Shown here piece after piece: positions 1 through 7,796 of a DNA stretch of 14,826 nt. Source of the stretch: an uncultured Verrucomicrobiales bacterium (GTDB taxonomy: Bacteria > Verrucomicrobiota > Verrucomicrobiae > Limisphaerales > CANJSG01); assembly GCA_946480965.1 (NCBI GenBank), contig CAMLMI010000084.1, forward strand, positions 1 through 14,826. Direction: 5' to 3'. Each line of letters starts with the position of its first letter. Position 1 is the first letter of the stretch. Below the pieces are notes generated by a model. That model did not search any database, was not told where the DNA came from, and was given only the letters and a program-made list of their open reading frames with translations. Both the position numbers and the translations under genes were made by a program.

Positions 1-116
1 GGCCGAGCCGCCTGGGGCTTTCAGACGACCAGACAGCGATTCCGGCGACTACGAGGCGTCCCGGAGTTGCCAGTGATGCTTCCCTCGCCGGACTTCACCC
101 CCCAGGCGGCTCGGCC
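1..116. repeat. 17-bp perfect inverted repeat bounding about 80 bp, cut by the window edge
   Basis: Bases 1-17 (GGCCGAGCCGCCTGGGG) are the exact reverse complement of bases 100-116. The arms enclose about 82 bp with no convincing gene. Because the left arm begins at base 1, the true repeat may extend further left. The layout fits a large hairpin or a small non-autonomous element with terminal inverted repeats. No target-site duplication can be checked because the left flank is missing. Confidence 0.6.
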
Positions 117-150
117 GGAGCCTTCGCCCTACCCCGCTTGCGCTTCGCGC

Positions 151-544
151 GTCCCGCAGGGACGCCACGTGAATAGCCGTGGGTGCAGCCCACGGACAGG
201 CACCCCCCGATGGTTCGACCCCGTCGGGGAGCGAATATCCCTGCGTCCGGCCACCGCAGGTTTCACCTGCGGCTATTCGGGTTCCGCCTCTGCGAGGCCG
301 GTTGGGATTCGGATGGGCAACCTTGCTCCAACCCGAAGGGTTGGCAGACGGTAGCCGGGGGGTGAGCGGAGCGACACCCGCGGATGGGATCGCCTCGACG
401 AACCGCACCCCGGCGGGGTGCCAGATCCATCCGACGGACAACGTGTCTGGCATCCCTCCGGGATGCGACCTGTTCGGAGGCTGGGTTCCGGAGGTCTCCG
501 CTGCGCTGCGACCTCCGGCTACCGTCTGGAAACCCTTCGGGTTT
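151..544. repeat. Cluster of about eleven short hairpins in an intergenic region
   Basis: This stretch carries one small palindrome after another: 151-163 (GTCCC, loop GCA), 177-195 (CCGTGGG, loop TGCAG), 219-229 (CCCC, loop GTC), 254-272 (CCGCAGGT, loop TTC), 286-298 (GCCTC, loop TGC), 328-344 (CCAACCC, loop GAA), 360-379 (GGGTG, 10-nt loop), 406-420 (CACCCC, loop GGC), 450-466 (GCATCCC, loop TCC), 488-518 (CCGGAGGTC, 13-nt loop) and 530-544 (AAACCC, loop TTC). Most have a three-base loop, and many share a CCC-N3-GGG core while the outer stem differs. Long open frames cross the region on both strands, but they resemble no protein and are read through the palindromes. I see no gene in 1-563. 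The last hairpins lie just downstream of the LamG gene stop and could end its transcript. Confidence 0.75.
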
Positions 545-563
545 TGGATCGGACCGTTTCCGA

Positions 564-2168
564 CTACGGATTCACCACTTCCTGGGCGCGGAAGTAGAGG
601 TGGCCGGCGGTGACGTCCACGTCGTTGGTGTAGGCGGGGACGGTGGCGGTGAAGGCGGAGCCCCAATTAGTCCAGGTGGTCAGGTTCGGGGAGGCTTGGA
701 GCTGGTAGGTCTTGCCCACTTCGACCTCGGTCCGCAACTCGATGGTCTTCACGGCGACGGAGAGGCGAGGCAGCGAACGAAGTTCATACTGGTAAAGCTG
801 CGAAACTTCCTCTTCGGACAGTCCCCGCGAGTAGATCCGCACGTCGTCGAGGGTGGCGCTCATCCGCGCCGAGGAAGAGGCGCCGCCGTCCCACCAATGT
901 CTGCCAAGTGCGGCCCGGCCAACCGGGAACGGATTGATGGTGATGTTCGTGTCGATCACCTTTGTCCCGTCAATGTAGCAAGAGAGGTTGCCAGGCTGAT
1001 ACGCCATCACGATCTGCTTCCAGCGTGCGATAAAACTGGAAAAATTGAGGGGAACTCCGATTTCGCGGCTCAAATTTGAGCCGTTGTCGATTGCGAATAC
1101 GGGACCGGGAATCACGCTGTTCAGCCAGACTTCGGCGCGTTTGTTGTTCAGTGCGCCGAACGCAATGTATGCCTCCCCGTTGACTGGGCTTCCTCCGATG
1201 ACCTCGTCCTTCGCCCAAAAGCTGAAGGTGAATCCGTTGTTGAGCGCGTTGTCGAAGGTCGGCAGGAGCACGTGTCCACCGCCAGAATAGAACAGCGATC
1301 CATCGCCGATGATCCGGATGGCTCCACCGTGCCGCCCCGATGGCAGGAACTGGTAGTTGCCAGATGGAGTGCCATTGTTGCCGTTTCCGCTCTCGTCGTT
1401 GGCGTTGCCGTCGAACGGATAGTAGGCCACCAGCCCTCGGGTCAAACTTGGAGGACCAATGCGTTCATAGCGGTAAAGTTGACCGATTTCATCGGCGGTC
1501 AGCACACGATTGTAGAACCGGACTTGATCCAAGAGCCCCACTTTGTCGCCACCGCCACCATTTAACCGTAGGAAAGTGTCTCCGGAAAACCCGAACTGAG
1601 CCACGTCATTCGCGATCATCTGCCCGTCGACGAATATCTGGCGCACCATGGTAGATTGATCGTAGGTGCAGGCGATGTGGGACCATTCGTTTTCACCCAC
1701 TCTTGGGCTTTGGATATCCAGTTCATTGAAGAAGAAAGCGAACCGAACCGCTTGCCCATAGTCTGCTGCTATTGAAAGCACTTTGCCCGCGTCGGACTCC
1801 GAACCCAGCCGAAACAGCCACCCATGTTCGACTCCAAACGTGGTGTAGTCCTTCTTGAACCAGAGCGACACGGAGAGCGACGAGCCGGAAAGATTGGGCC
1901 CCGTGGCCACGATATGGTTCTCGTCCGGCAACGGAGCGAAACGGTAGGCGCTGTTGGCTGCGCCATTGACGCCATTTGTCAGTGTGACTTGGGAGCCGAC
2001 CACCGTTCCATGATGCCCGTTCCCGCTCTCGTCATTGGCGTTCCCGTCAAACGGGTAGAAGGCGACCAACCCATTGGTCAGGCTGGTGGGCAGGGATTGG
2101 GCGTGGGTGGACGCGGCTCCGAGAACGGTGGCGGCAACGAAGAGGGCGGTGAGGGTGGCTCGTTTCAT
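564..2168 (-). CDS. Secreted protein with two LamG domains
   Basis: The 534-residue product has a clear signal peptide (MKRATLTALFVAATVLGAAS, with likely cleavage after THA near residue 23). LamG/concanavalin-like domains follow at about residues 30-235 and 242-465. Each opens with the same GLVA(F/Y)YPFDGNANDESGNG block and closes with a D(Q/D)VR(F/I)Y(N/S)R.L...E(I/V).QLY motif, which is the usual end of the LamG_3 fold. The C-terminal 65 residues form a small beta-rich domain (KTYQLQASPNLTTWTNW) that I associate with exported verrucomicrobial proteins. LamG domains bind carbohydrate or protein ligands outside the cell, but no catalytic residues are visible and the ligand is unknown. The ATG at 2168 was chosen over an in-frame upstream start at 2294 because it begins exactly at the signal peptide and follows an AAAGGAG. 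The repeated opening block is also visible in the DNA, so the second domain arose by duplication. Confidence 0.88.
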   Translation of the reverse strand: MKRATLTALFVAATVLGAASTHAQSLPTSLTNGLVAFYPFDGNANDESGNGHHGTVVGSQVTLTNGVNGAANSAYRFAPLPDENHIVATGPNLSGSSLSVSLWFKKDYTTFGVEHGWLFRLGSESDAGKVLSIAADYGQAVRFAFFFNELDIQSPRVGENEWSHIACTYDQSTMVRQIFVDGQMIANDVAQFGFSGDTFLRLNGGGGDKVGLLDQVRFYNRVLTADEIGQLYRYERIGPPSLTRGLVAYYPFDGNANDESGNGNNGTPSGNYQFLPSGRHGGAIRIIGDGSLFYSGGGHVLLPTFDNALNNGFTFSFWAKDEVIGGSPVNGEAYIAFGALNNKRAEVWLNSVIPGPVFAIDNGSNLSREIGVPLNFSSFIARWKQIVMAYQPGNLSCYIDGTKVIDTNITINPFPVGRAALGRHWWDGGASSSARMSATLDDVRIYSRGLSEEEVSQLYQYELRSLPRLSVAVKTIELRTEVEVGKTYQLQASPNLTTWTNWGSAFTATVPAYTNDVDVTAGHLYFRAQEVVNP

Positions 2169-2594
2169 GGCGATGATGGGAACTCCTTTGTTGGACAGAC
2201 CATGCCGGGACGGCGCTTTTCGTGACAAGCGGTCTTTCCGGGCGTTTGAGAATGGCCGCAATCTCCCCATGCTCCTCACCATGCGCTCAAGCATCGACCA
2301 TGAACACCGTGCGGTCCTGCCGCCGCCGTTCGCGCCCGGGGGGATGTCGTGGACATCGAAGCGGAGGGAGCGGATTGCCTGGTCGTCCGCCGGGTCCGGC
2401 GGGCGGGGCGTCCGGGCGCATTCGCCTGGTGGAATCGGCGGGCGATTTGCTGTTGGTTGGCGGGCCGGGTCTCACCGGCGATGACGAGCGCCGATTGATC
2501 GAGGGCGAGGCGTGATTCAGGCGAGTTGCTGCCTGACAAGCGCTGTCCCGTCGTCTCCGGTGTGCCTCGGAAACGAGGTGGCTTCACCCTTGCT
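2169..2594. other. Divergent intergenic region between the LamG and beta-barrel genes
   Basis: This 426-bp gap must hold the promoters of both flanking genes, but I cannot point to convincing -35/-10 boxes on either strand. Overlapping open frames exist on both strands and none looks like a conserved protein. The one faintly protein-like stretch is on the plus strand: VVDIEAEGADCLVVRRVRR in one frame (from about 2346) and RIRLVESAGDLLLVGGPGL in another (ending at a TGA at 2513-2515). This might be a frameshifted relic of a small antitoxin-like gene, but the support is weak. Confidence 0.45.
2183..2189 (-). promoter_or_regulatory. Shine-Dalgarno of the LamG gene
   Basis: On the minus strand the sequence reads AAAGGAG, 14 bases before the ATG at 2168. 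The spacing is long but the match is strong. Only this gene and the one at 14017 show such a site in the window, and it supports the downstream start over the one at 2294. Confidence 0.6.
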
Positions 2595-3893
2595 ATGTTC
2601 TCAATCGTTCCCGGGACGCCCAATGGCGGTGGGACGACCAAACCCAGCTCCACCACCGTGAATCAAACTGCCTACCGCCCGCGCAATCCGCTCAAGAACA
2701 GCCGCTTGAGTGCGGGGCTGGTGGTTGGATTGGCCGGTTGCGGATTGGTTTTTTCTGGAGCGAAGAGCCGGGCGGAAGCTTCCGGGACTCCGTTCGACCC
2801 GGAACTTTTTTCCGGGGGCGGAGCCGATGCGCCGGTGCTCTTCTCGATTCCGGAAACCTCGGATCAGCCCCCGAGTGGGCCGCTCCATTTCTACTCCGGC
2901 CCGATCCAGCGCGGTCCCGGCGGCGTGATCGGCGCGGTGGTCGGGCGGTTTTTCGAGACCAATGGGCCGGTCGGGTTTTCGCTCAAGGCCTGGTTGCCGC
3001 ACGAGGCGGCTCCCGGCTCCCGGCGCTACACGGTGGACCATATCGAGGGCGGCCTGACCTTGGATGTCGTGCCCGGCGCGAAGCTGCGCTTTGGCCATTT
3101 CGATCCGCTGGGCGGGCGCGAGGAATTCGTCGCCATCCAGCAATACGCCTATTTCGAGTTCGATCCTCCGGCGCGCCAGATGGTGCTGGAGCGGCTGGTG
3201 TCCGAGGGGCAATCCGACGCCATGACCCGTCATCTCCTGCCGCGCGGGGCCGGGGCGTTCTCCGATCTGGGCGTCCAGGTCCACGACACTTTCCGAGACG
3301 ACGCCCGGGAAACGGCCTACGCCTTCATGCTCGGCAGCGGCGGTGAATTCGGAGGGCGCGAAGCCTCCTTCCAGCCCCAACTCACCGGCTATTGGTCCAC
3401 CCGCTGGCAGTTGTCCGAAGAAACCGAAGCGAACGAAGCCTTCAAGTTCTTCGCCTGGGGCCAATGGGGCGAACGCGATGTGTCCGCCGCCGGTTCCGGC
3501 TACACCTCGACCGCGCGCTACGGACTGGGCACCGGGCTGAATCTCGGCCGCTTCCGCTCCTCGCTCGAATGGATCGGCGCCGACGGGTTGGAACGCACGC
3601 TCGATGCCACGGCGACTTCCCGGGGCTTGGCCTGGGGCTGGTCGTGGGACGCCGCCTATCAGATCCATCCGCTCTGCGAACTGGCGGTGCGCTTCGACCA
3701 GGTGTTCCGGGAATTCGGGGAAGCCGGCGGCCGGCTCGACACGCTCACCTTCGGCACCCAGGTGCTGTTGGGGAACGATCTCCGGGCCCTGCTCAACTAC
3801 GGCCTCCATTGGCCCGAAGGCATGAACGGCGGCTCCGGCTCCGAAGCCCATCCCGAACATCTGATCGCCGCGCAACTGGCCTTCAGCTTCTAG
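2595..3893 (+). CDS. Putative outer-membrane beta-barrel (porin-like) protein
   Basis: From the ATG at 2595 the product is 432 residues. A basic stretch (RPRNPLKNSR) precedes a hydrophobic segment at about residues 39-54 and a plausible signal-peptidase site after SRAEA (about 62). The remainder is rich in alternating polar/aromatic strands, for example FKFFAWGQWGERDVS, RSSLEWIGADG and WGWSWDAAYQI. It ends LAAQLAFSF-like, with a terminal phenylalanine, the usual signal for insertion by the Bam complex. No specific transport family is recognised. LAGC inside the hydrophobic stretch resembles a lipobox, but an acylated barrel is unlikely. The start is uncertain: a TTG at 2526 or a GTG at 2658 would also keep the signal, and none has a good Shine-Dalgarno. 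The gene converges with the rapA-like gene 35 bp downstream. Confidence 0.65.
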   Translation: MFSIVPGTPNGGGTTKPSSTTVNQTAYRPRNPLKNSRLSAGLVVGLAGCGLVFSGAKSRAEASGTPFDPELFSGGGADAPVLFSIPETSDQPPSGPLHFYSGPIQRGPGGVIGAVVGRFFETNGPVGFSLKAWLPHEAAPGSRRYTVDHIEGGLTLDVVPGAKLRFGHFDPLGGREEFVAIQQYAYFEFDPPARQMVLERLVSEGQSDAMTRHLLPRGAGAFSDLGVQVHDTFRDDARETAYAFMLGSGGEFGGREASFQPQLTGYWSTRWQLSEETEANEAFKFFAWGQWGERDVSAAGSGYTSTARYGLGTGLNLGRFRSSLEWIGADGLERTLDATATSRGLAWGWSWDAAYQIHPLCELAVRFDQVFREFGEAGGRLDTLTFGTQVLLGNDLRALLNYGLHWPEGMNGGSGSEAHPEHLIAAQLAFSF

Positions 3894-3900
3894 GAAGGCG

Positions 3901-3921
3901 GGGCAGCCTTGCAGCCTGCCC
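3901..3921. terminator. Hairpin between convergent genes
   Basis: GGGCAG (3901-3906) pairs with CTGCCC (3916-3921) across a nine-base loop. It lies between the stop of the beta-barrel gene and the stop of the rapA-like gene, which face each other. There is no T-tract on either side, so a two-way terminator role is inferred from position only. Confidence 0.4.
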
Positions 3922-3928
3922 TACCCAA

Positions 3929-6928
3929 TCACCCCCGCTGGATCACGCGGATGGCGTCCAGCCGCAGCCGCGCCGTGCCGATGTGACGGTCCAACGCCTT
4001 GCGTTCCTCCTCCAAGCGCTCGATTTCGTCCGCGCGCACCGTGGGGTTCACCTTTCGCAATTCCTTCAGCCGCGCGATCTCGGGGTCGAGCTGCGCGGCC
4101 ATTGTCTGGCGCGCCTTGGCCAACAGCCCCGGAACGTGTTTCCCGGCCGAGGCGGTCGCCGCTGCGACCATGTTGGGCAAGAGCTCGTCGCGGAACTCGG
4201 CCCGGTCGATCAAGCCGTAGGCTGCGCCATTCTTCAGCAAGGGGCGGAGCGTGTCGGGCGGCAGCTTGGACCCGACATCCTGGCCGCGATGGTCCACGAC
4301 CAGCCGCAATGGCGTCGGCGGAAGAAAGCGATCCACGTGCAGCGCGGGCGGGGCCACGCTCTCGAGGACGAAGAGCGCTTCCAGATACACGGCGGAGACC
4401 TTCGCGTCGGGCCAGCGGGCGAAACCGCAGTTGCCCTTTTCCGAACCGAGCACGAGGTCCAGCGCGGCCGTGAAGAGGGGATGATCGGAGGTGAGGAACT
4501 GGACATCCTCACGCGCCAGCGCTTTGGCCCGGTTGGCCGTGACCGTCATGCCTTCGGCGGGCAACCCGGGGAAGGAGTCGGCGAAGACGCCGGCGGACCC
4601 GAGGCGATATGTGCGCGGGGTCAGCTCCTCGACATGGATGGAGAAGTGGTCGAAGACCTCGAGCATGAAGCGTTCGACCGCGTTGTCCGCGTCGCGCTGG
4701 GCGATCTCCTGCACCGTCTTGGCTGCGATCTCGGGCCGGAAAGAATTCAGCTCCAGCAAGCGGTCGCGCCCCTGCTCCAGACGCTCGGAGAGTTCGCGCC
4801 GCGCGGCGATGGTCTCGGCGATGAGGCGGGAAAGCTGCGTGGCCTTGGGAGCAGTAGTCCAAGCGCCCTCGCTTGCGGACCCACCGGAGCTGGGTTTTCT
4901 GCGGGTGGGGGCACCCGCAGCACTTTCACAGGCGGGGGCGCCTGGGCCGCTGGACTCACGGCTTTCGTCGCCTTCATGAAACTCCAGCGCCAGCGCGTGC
5001 AGGCGCTCGCCGAAGCGCTCCAGCAGTTCGCGTCCGCCCTGGAGATTCTTCTCGATGGAGTTCAGCCCTTCATGGAACCACCGGGCCAGTGCCTCCTGCG
5101 CGCTGCCTCTGAGGAACGGCACGTGGACCTGGATGTCCTGCTTTTGCCCGATGCGGTCCAAGCGGCCGATGCGCTGCTCCAGCAGCTCGGGATCGTGTGG
5201 CAGATCGAAGAGCACGAGATGGTGGGCGAACTGGAAGTTGCGCCCTTCGCCGCCGATCTCGGAGCAGATGAGGATGCGCGCGCCGTCGTCTTCCGCGAAC
5301 CACGCGGCCTGCCGGTCGCGCTGCACCAGCGGCAGCCCTTCGTGGAAGGCGGCCATCTTCACGTTGATCCGGCGGCGCAGCGCGGCCTCGATCTCCTCAA
5401 CCTTCGCCTGCGTGCGACAGATGAGCAGCACCTTGGCCTCGTCCAACTCGCGCAGCAGCGCGGCCAACCAGTCGAGGCGCGGATCCTTGGCGAACTCGGG
5501 CTCGAAGTGTTCCGCCATCGCGGCGTCCGTGTCGGCGCTGAACTCCTCGGCCAAGGCGTCCAGCAGGTCAGGCTGATCTGCGGGAACGTCCAGTGCGTGC
5601 AGCCGCGCGATGCGGCGCGGAAATCCAGCGATGGCCGTGCGGGTGTTGCGGAACATCACGCGTCCCGTGCCGTGGCGGTCGAGCAGGTCGTTGAGCAGCT
5701 TGGTGCGCTCCGTCTCCGATAGTGGGATCGGCGCCTCGCCGGTCGAAGTGCTCCGGGCGCCCTCGCCCGGAGATTCCCTGCGGGCGGGGGCGCCTGTGTC
5801 ACTGCCCAAGATCGCGCCCATCGCCGCGCGATCCGCCGGGGTAAGTTCGCTTCCGGCGATCAACTTGCCCGCCAGCTCGGCCACCTCGCGGTAGCTCTCC
5901 GCTTCCTTCAGGAATTCTCCCAGATCATGGAACCGCGCCGGGTCCAGCAGCCGCAGGCGCGCGAAGTGGCTGGTCATGCCGAGCTGTTCCGGTGTGGCCG
6001 TCAGCAGGAGCAGTCCGGGAGAACGCCGTCCAAGCGCTTCCACCGCCGCGTAGTCCGCGCTGGCGGCTTCGGGCGTCCAGCCGAGGTGATGGGCCTCGTC
6101 CACCACGACCATGTCCCAGCCCGCCGCGACCGCTTGTTCCAAGCGACGCGGATTGCCGCTGAAGAGCCGCAGGCTGGCCACGATCAGCTGGTCGTCGAGG
6201 AACGGGTTGGCCTCGGGATTCGCGCTCTGGATGGCGGCGCAGCGCTCTTCGTCGAAGATGTGGAACCACAGGTTGAACCGCCGCAGCAGTTCCACGAACC
6301 ACTGGTGCACCAGTGATTCCGGCACCAGCACCAGCACGCGCGCGGCGCGTCCGGTGTGGATGAGCCGATGCACGATCAAGCAGGCCTCGATGGTTTTGCC
6401 CAGACCCACTTCATCCGCCAGCAAGACGCGTGGGGCGAGACGGCCCGCCACTTCGCCCGCGATGTAGAGCTGGTGCGGGATGAGGTCGATGCGCCCGCCG
6501 ACGAAGCCACGCACGGGCGAGAGGCGACGGCGGTATTGCTGGCGCAACGCGGCCAGGCGCAGGTCGAAGAGTTCCGTCGGATCGACGCGACCGGCGAGCA
6601 GCCGTTCCTCCGGCAAGTTGAAGCTGATCGCGTCGCTCAGCTCCGTCTCGCACAGCTCGCCCGAAGCCGAGCGGTAATGGAGCAGGCCGCCGCGTTCGAC
6701 CACCGCTTGCACCGCGAAGGACGCGCCGTCGCGCGAGCCGATCGTGTCGCCCGCGCGGAACTTCACCCGCCGCAACGGCGCGTTGTCCGCCGCGTATTGC
6801 CGCGTCTCGCCGCTCGCCGGAAACACGACCGTCACCGCGCGTCCGTCGCACTTCAGCACGGAGCCGAGCCCGAGTTCCGGCTCGCTGTCGCTCGTCCAGC
6901 GTTGGCCGGGATGGAAAACCGAGTTCAT
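3929..6928 (-). CDS. rapA: RapA-like SNF2 family helicase/ATPase
   Basis: The 999-residue product is close to the usual RapA length (968 in E. coli). RapA is an RNA-polymerase-bound SNF2 ATPase that recycles stalled polymerase. The first ~110 residues are beta-rich and match the Tudor-like N-terminal region (FHPGQRWTSDSEPELGLGSV). Helicase motifs follow: motif I DEVGLGKT (172-179), motif II DEAH (277-280), motif III LTATP (309-313), motif V SEIGGEGRNFQ (556-566) and motif VI QRIGRLDRIGQ (585-595). The C-terminal third resembles the RapA_C region, and a charged helix ends the protein (about 940-990). Two Gly/Ala/Pro/Ser-rich linkers, at about 378-398 and 660-693, are encoded by palindromic repeats and look inserted. 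The ATG at 6928 is preferred over the TTG just before it. A related SNF2 protein with a different partner cannot be excluded. Confidence 0.85.
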   Translation of the reverse strand: MNSVFHPGQRWTSDSEPELGLGSVLKCDGRAVTVVFPASGETRQYAADNAPLRRVKFRAGDTIGSRDGASFAVQAVVERGGLLHYRSASGELCETELSDAISFNLPEERLLAGRVDPTELFDLRLAALRQQYRRRLSPVRGFVGGRIDLIPHQLYIAGEVAGRLAPRVLLADEVGLGKTIEACLIVHRLIHTGRAARVLVLVPESLVHQWFVELLRRFNLWFHIFDEERCAAIQSANPEANPFLDDQLIVASLRLFSGNPRRLEQAVAAGWDMVVVDEAHHLGWTPEAASADYAAVEALGRRSPGLLLLTATPEQLGMTSHFARLRLLDPARFHDLGEFLKEAESYREVAELAGKLIAGSELTPADRAAMGAILGSDTGAPARRESPGEGARSTSTGEAPIPLSETERTKLLNDLLDRHGTGRVMFRNTRTAIAGFPRRIARLHALDVPADQPDLLDALAEEFSADTDAAMAEHFEPEFAKDPRLDWLAALLRELDEAKVLLICRTQAKVEEIEAALRRRINVKMAAFHEGLPLVQRDRQAAWFAEDDGARILICSEIGGEGRNFQFAHHLVLFDLPHDPELLEQRIGRLDRIGQKQDIQVHVPFLRGSAQEALARWFHEGLNSIEKNLQGGRELLERFGERLHALALEFHEGDESRESSGPGAPACESAAGAPTRRKPSSGGSASEGAWTTAPKATQLSRLIAETIAARRELSERLEQGRDRLLELNSFRPEIAAKTVQEIAQRDADNAVERFMLEVFDHFSIHVEELTPRTYRLGSAGVFADSFPGLPAEGMTVTANRAKALAREDVQFLTSDHPLFTAALDLVLGSEKGNCGFARWPDAKVSAVYLEALFVLESVAPPALHVDRFLPPTPLRLVVDHRGQDVGSKLPPDTLRPLLKNGAAYGLIDRAEFRDELLPNMVAAATASAGKHVPGLLAKARQTMAAQLDPEIARLKELRKVNPTVRADEIERLEEERKALDRHIGTARLRLDAIRVIQRG
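4853..4947. repeat. Palindromic repeat element inserted in frame in rapA (copy 2, extended)
   Basis: Three perfect hairpins lie in a row: CAAGCG/CGCTTG with loop CCCT (4860-4875), CTGCGGGTG/CACCCGCAG with loop GGGG (4899-4920), and CAGGCG/CGCCTG with loop GGGG (4929-4944). They encode the low-complexity linker at about residues 662-693 of the RapA-like protein (GAPACESAAGAP...SASEGAWTT), between the helicase core and the C-terminal region. The start and end resemble the copy at 5744-5800. The GGGG-loop hairpin appears twice here and once there. Confidence 0.7.
5744..5800. repeat. Palindromic repeat element inserted in frame in rapA (copy 1)
   Basis: Two hairpins lie in a row: CCGGGCG/CGCCCGG with loop CCCT (5753-5770), then CGGGCG pairing with CGCCTG (one G-T wobble) across loop GGGG (5781-5796). 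The element encodes residues of about 378-396 of the RapA-like protein (GAPARRESPGEGARSTS), inside the region between the two helicase lobes. Like the copy at 4853-4947, its peptide begins GAPA..ES and ends EGA.(S/T)T, and the reading frame stays open. Confidence 0.7.
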
Positions 6929-7073
6929 CAAAGGGGCGGAGAAACTACCGTCACCTGCGCGGCCTTGAAAAGACGCGAGCCGCTTCCGTCCGAAATCTGG
7001 GATCAGTGGTCAGTCGCGGAGTTTCTCGCGGCGGGCAGTTGTAAGGGGCGCGATTCGGGCTAAACCTGTCGTC

Positions 7074-7724
7074 GTGAAACTTGTCCGCCTTTTGTCGTTC
7101 TTGCCGGTGATGTTCGGCGCGCTGTTTTGGGCGGCATGCCGCAACCAGACGGAATCCGCCTCCGTCGCGACCTCAACCCCTGCTGCTGCCATGACAAACT
7201 CCGCTTCCGCCAACACCGAAACGATCACCCTGGGCGCCGGTTGCTTCTGGTGCACCGAGGCCGTCTTCCAGCAGACGCCGGGCGTCGTCTCCGTGACCTC
7301 CGGTTATATGGGCGGGCATTTGCCCAATCCGACCTACGACGACATCTGCACCGGCACGACCGGTCACGCCGAGGTGACGAAGGTGGTCTTCGATCCGGCC
7401 CAGACGAGCCTGGAGAAGATCCTCGAACGCTTCTGGCACGCGCACGATCCGACCACGCTCAATCGCCAAGGGGCGGATGTGGGCACGCAATACCGTTCGG
7501 CGATCTTCTACGAAAACGAGGCGCAGAAAGCGGTGGCGGAGAAATCGAAGGCGACGGCAGCGGGCGAGTTCAGCCGTCCGATCGTCACCGAGATCACGGC
7601 CGCCTCGCAGTTCTATCCGGCCGAGGCCTACCACCAGAACTACTATGCGCAGAACAAGAACCGGAACCCGTATTGCCAAATGGTGATCGCGCCGAAGCTG
7701 CGCAAGCTGGGATTGAAGGAATAG
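7074..7724 (+). CDS. msrA: Peptide methionine sulfoxide reductase MsrA, exported form
   Basis: MsrA reduces the S-epimer of methionine sulfoxide in proteins, using a cysteine in a GCFWC motif, here at residues 56-60 (GAGCFWCTEAVF). Other family blocks are all present: GYMGGH.PNPTYDDICTGTTGHAE, FWHAHDPTTLNRQGADVGTQYRS, and the C-terminal FYPAEAYHQNYY. The product is 216 residues, longer than a cytoplasmic MsrA because of a hydrophobic N-terminus (MKLVRLLSFLPVMFGALFWAAC) and a Ser/Thr/Ala-rich spacer up to about residue 47. This should export it. Cys22 may be a lipoprotein acceptor, although tryptophan at -3 is unusual for a lipobox. The GTG start at 7074 is needed to include the basic n-region, and no Shine-Dalgarno precedes it. 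No MsrB is fused or adjacent. The gene is divergent from rapA across 145 bp, which should hold both promoters. Confidence 0.93.
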   Translation: MKLVRLLSFLPVMFGALFWAACRNQTESASVATSTPAAAMTNSASANTETITLGAGCFWCTEAVFQQTPGVVSVTSGYMGGHLPNPTYDDICTGTTGHAEVTKVVFDPAQTSLEKILERFWHAHDPTTLNRQGADVGTQYRSAIFYENEAQKAVAEKSKATAAGEFSRPIVTEITAASQFYPAEAYHQNYYAQNKNRNPYCQMVIAPKLRKLGLKE

Positions 7725-7796
7725 CGGTGGGCTGCCTCTGATTGTCCTAAAGATCGGTGCGGGTGGATTGCCCTGCCTTTTCGCCCTGCTCCCGGT

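Noticed and set aside
151..544. CRISPR array
   Set aside because: The hairpins do not share a repeat sequence or regular spacing, and no cas gene is present.
49..666. Minus-strand open frame (205 residues) through the hairpin cluster
   Set aside because: It reads through palindromes, overlaps the LamG gene end in another frame, and has no protein-like pattern.
2601..3875. Long minus-strand open frame (424 residues) opposite the beta-barrel gene
   Set aside because: It is low-complexity in Gly, Ala, Glu and Arg, has no recognisable domain, and lies wholly antisense to a gene with a signal peptide and barrel-like sequence. GC-rich DNA commonly gives such shadows.
3392..5722. Long plus-strand open frame (776 residues) across the end of the beta-barrel gene and rapA
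   Set aside because: It is antisense to the RapA-like gene, which has all SNF2 motifs, and its own sequence shows no domain.
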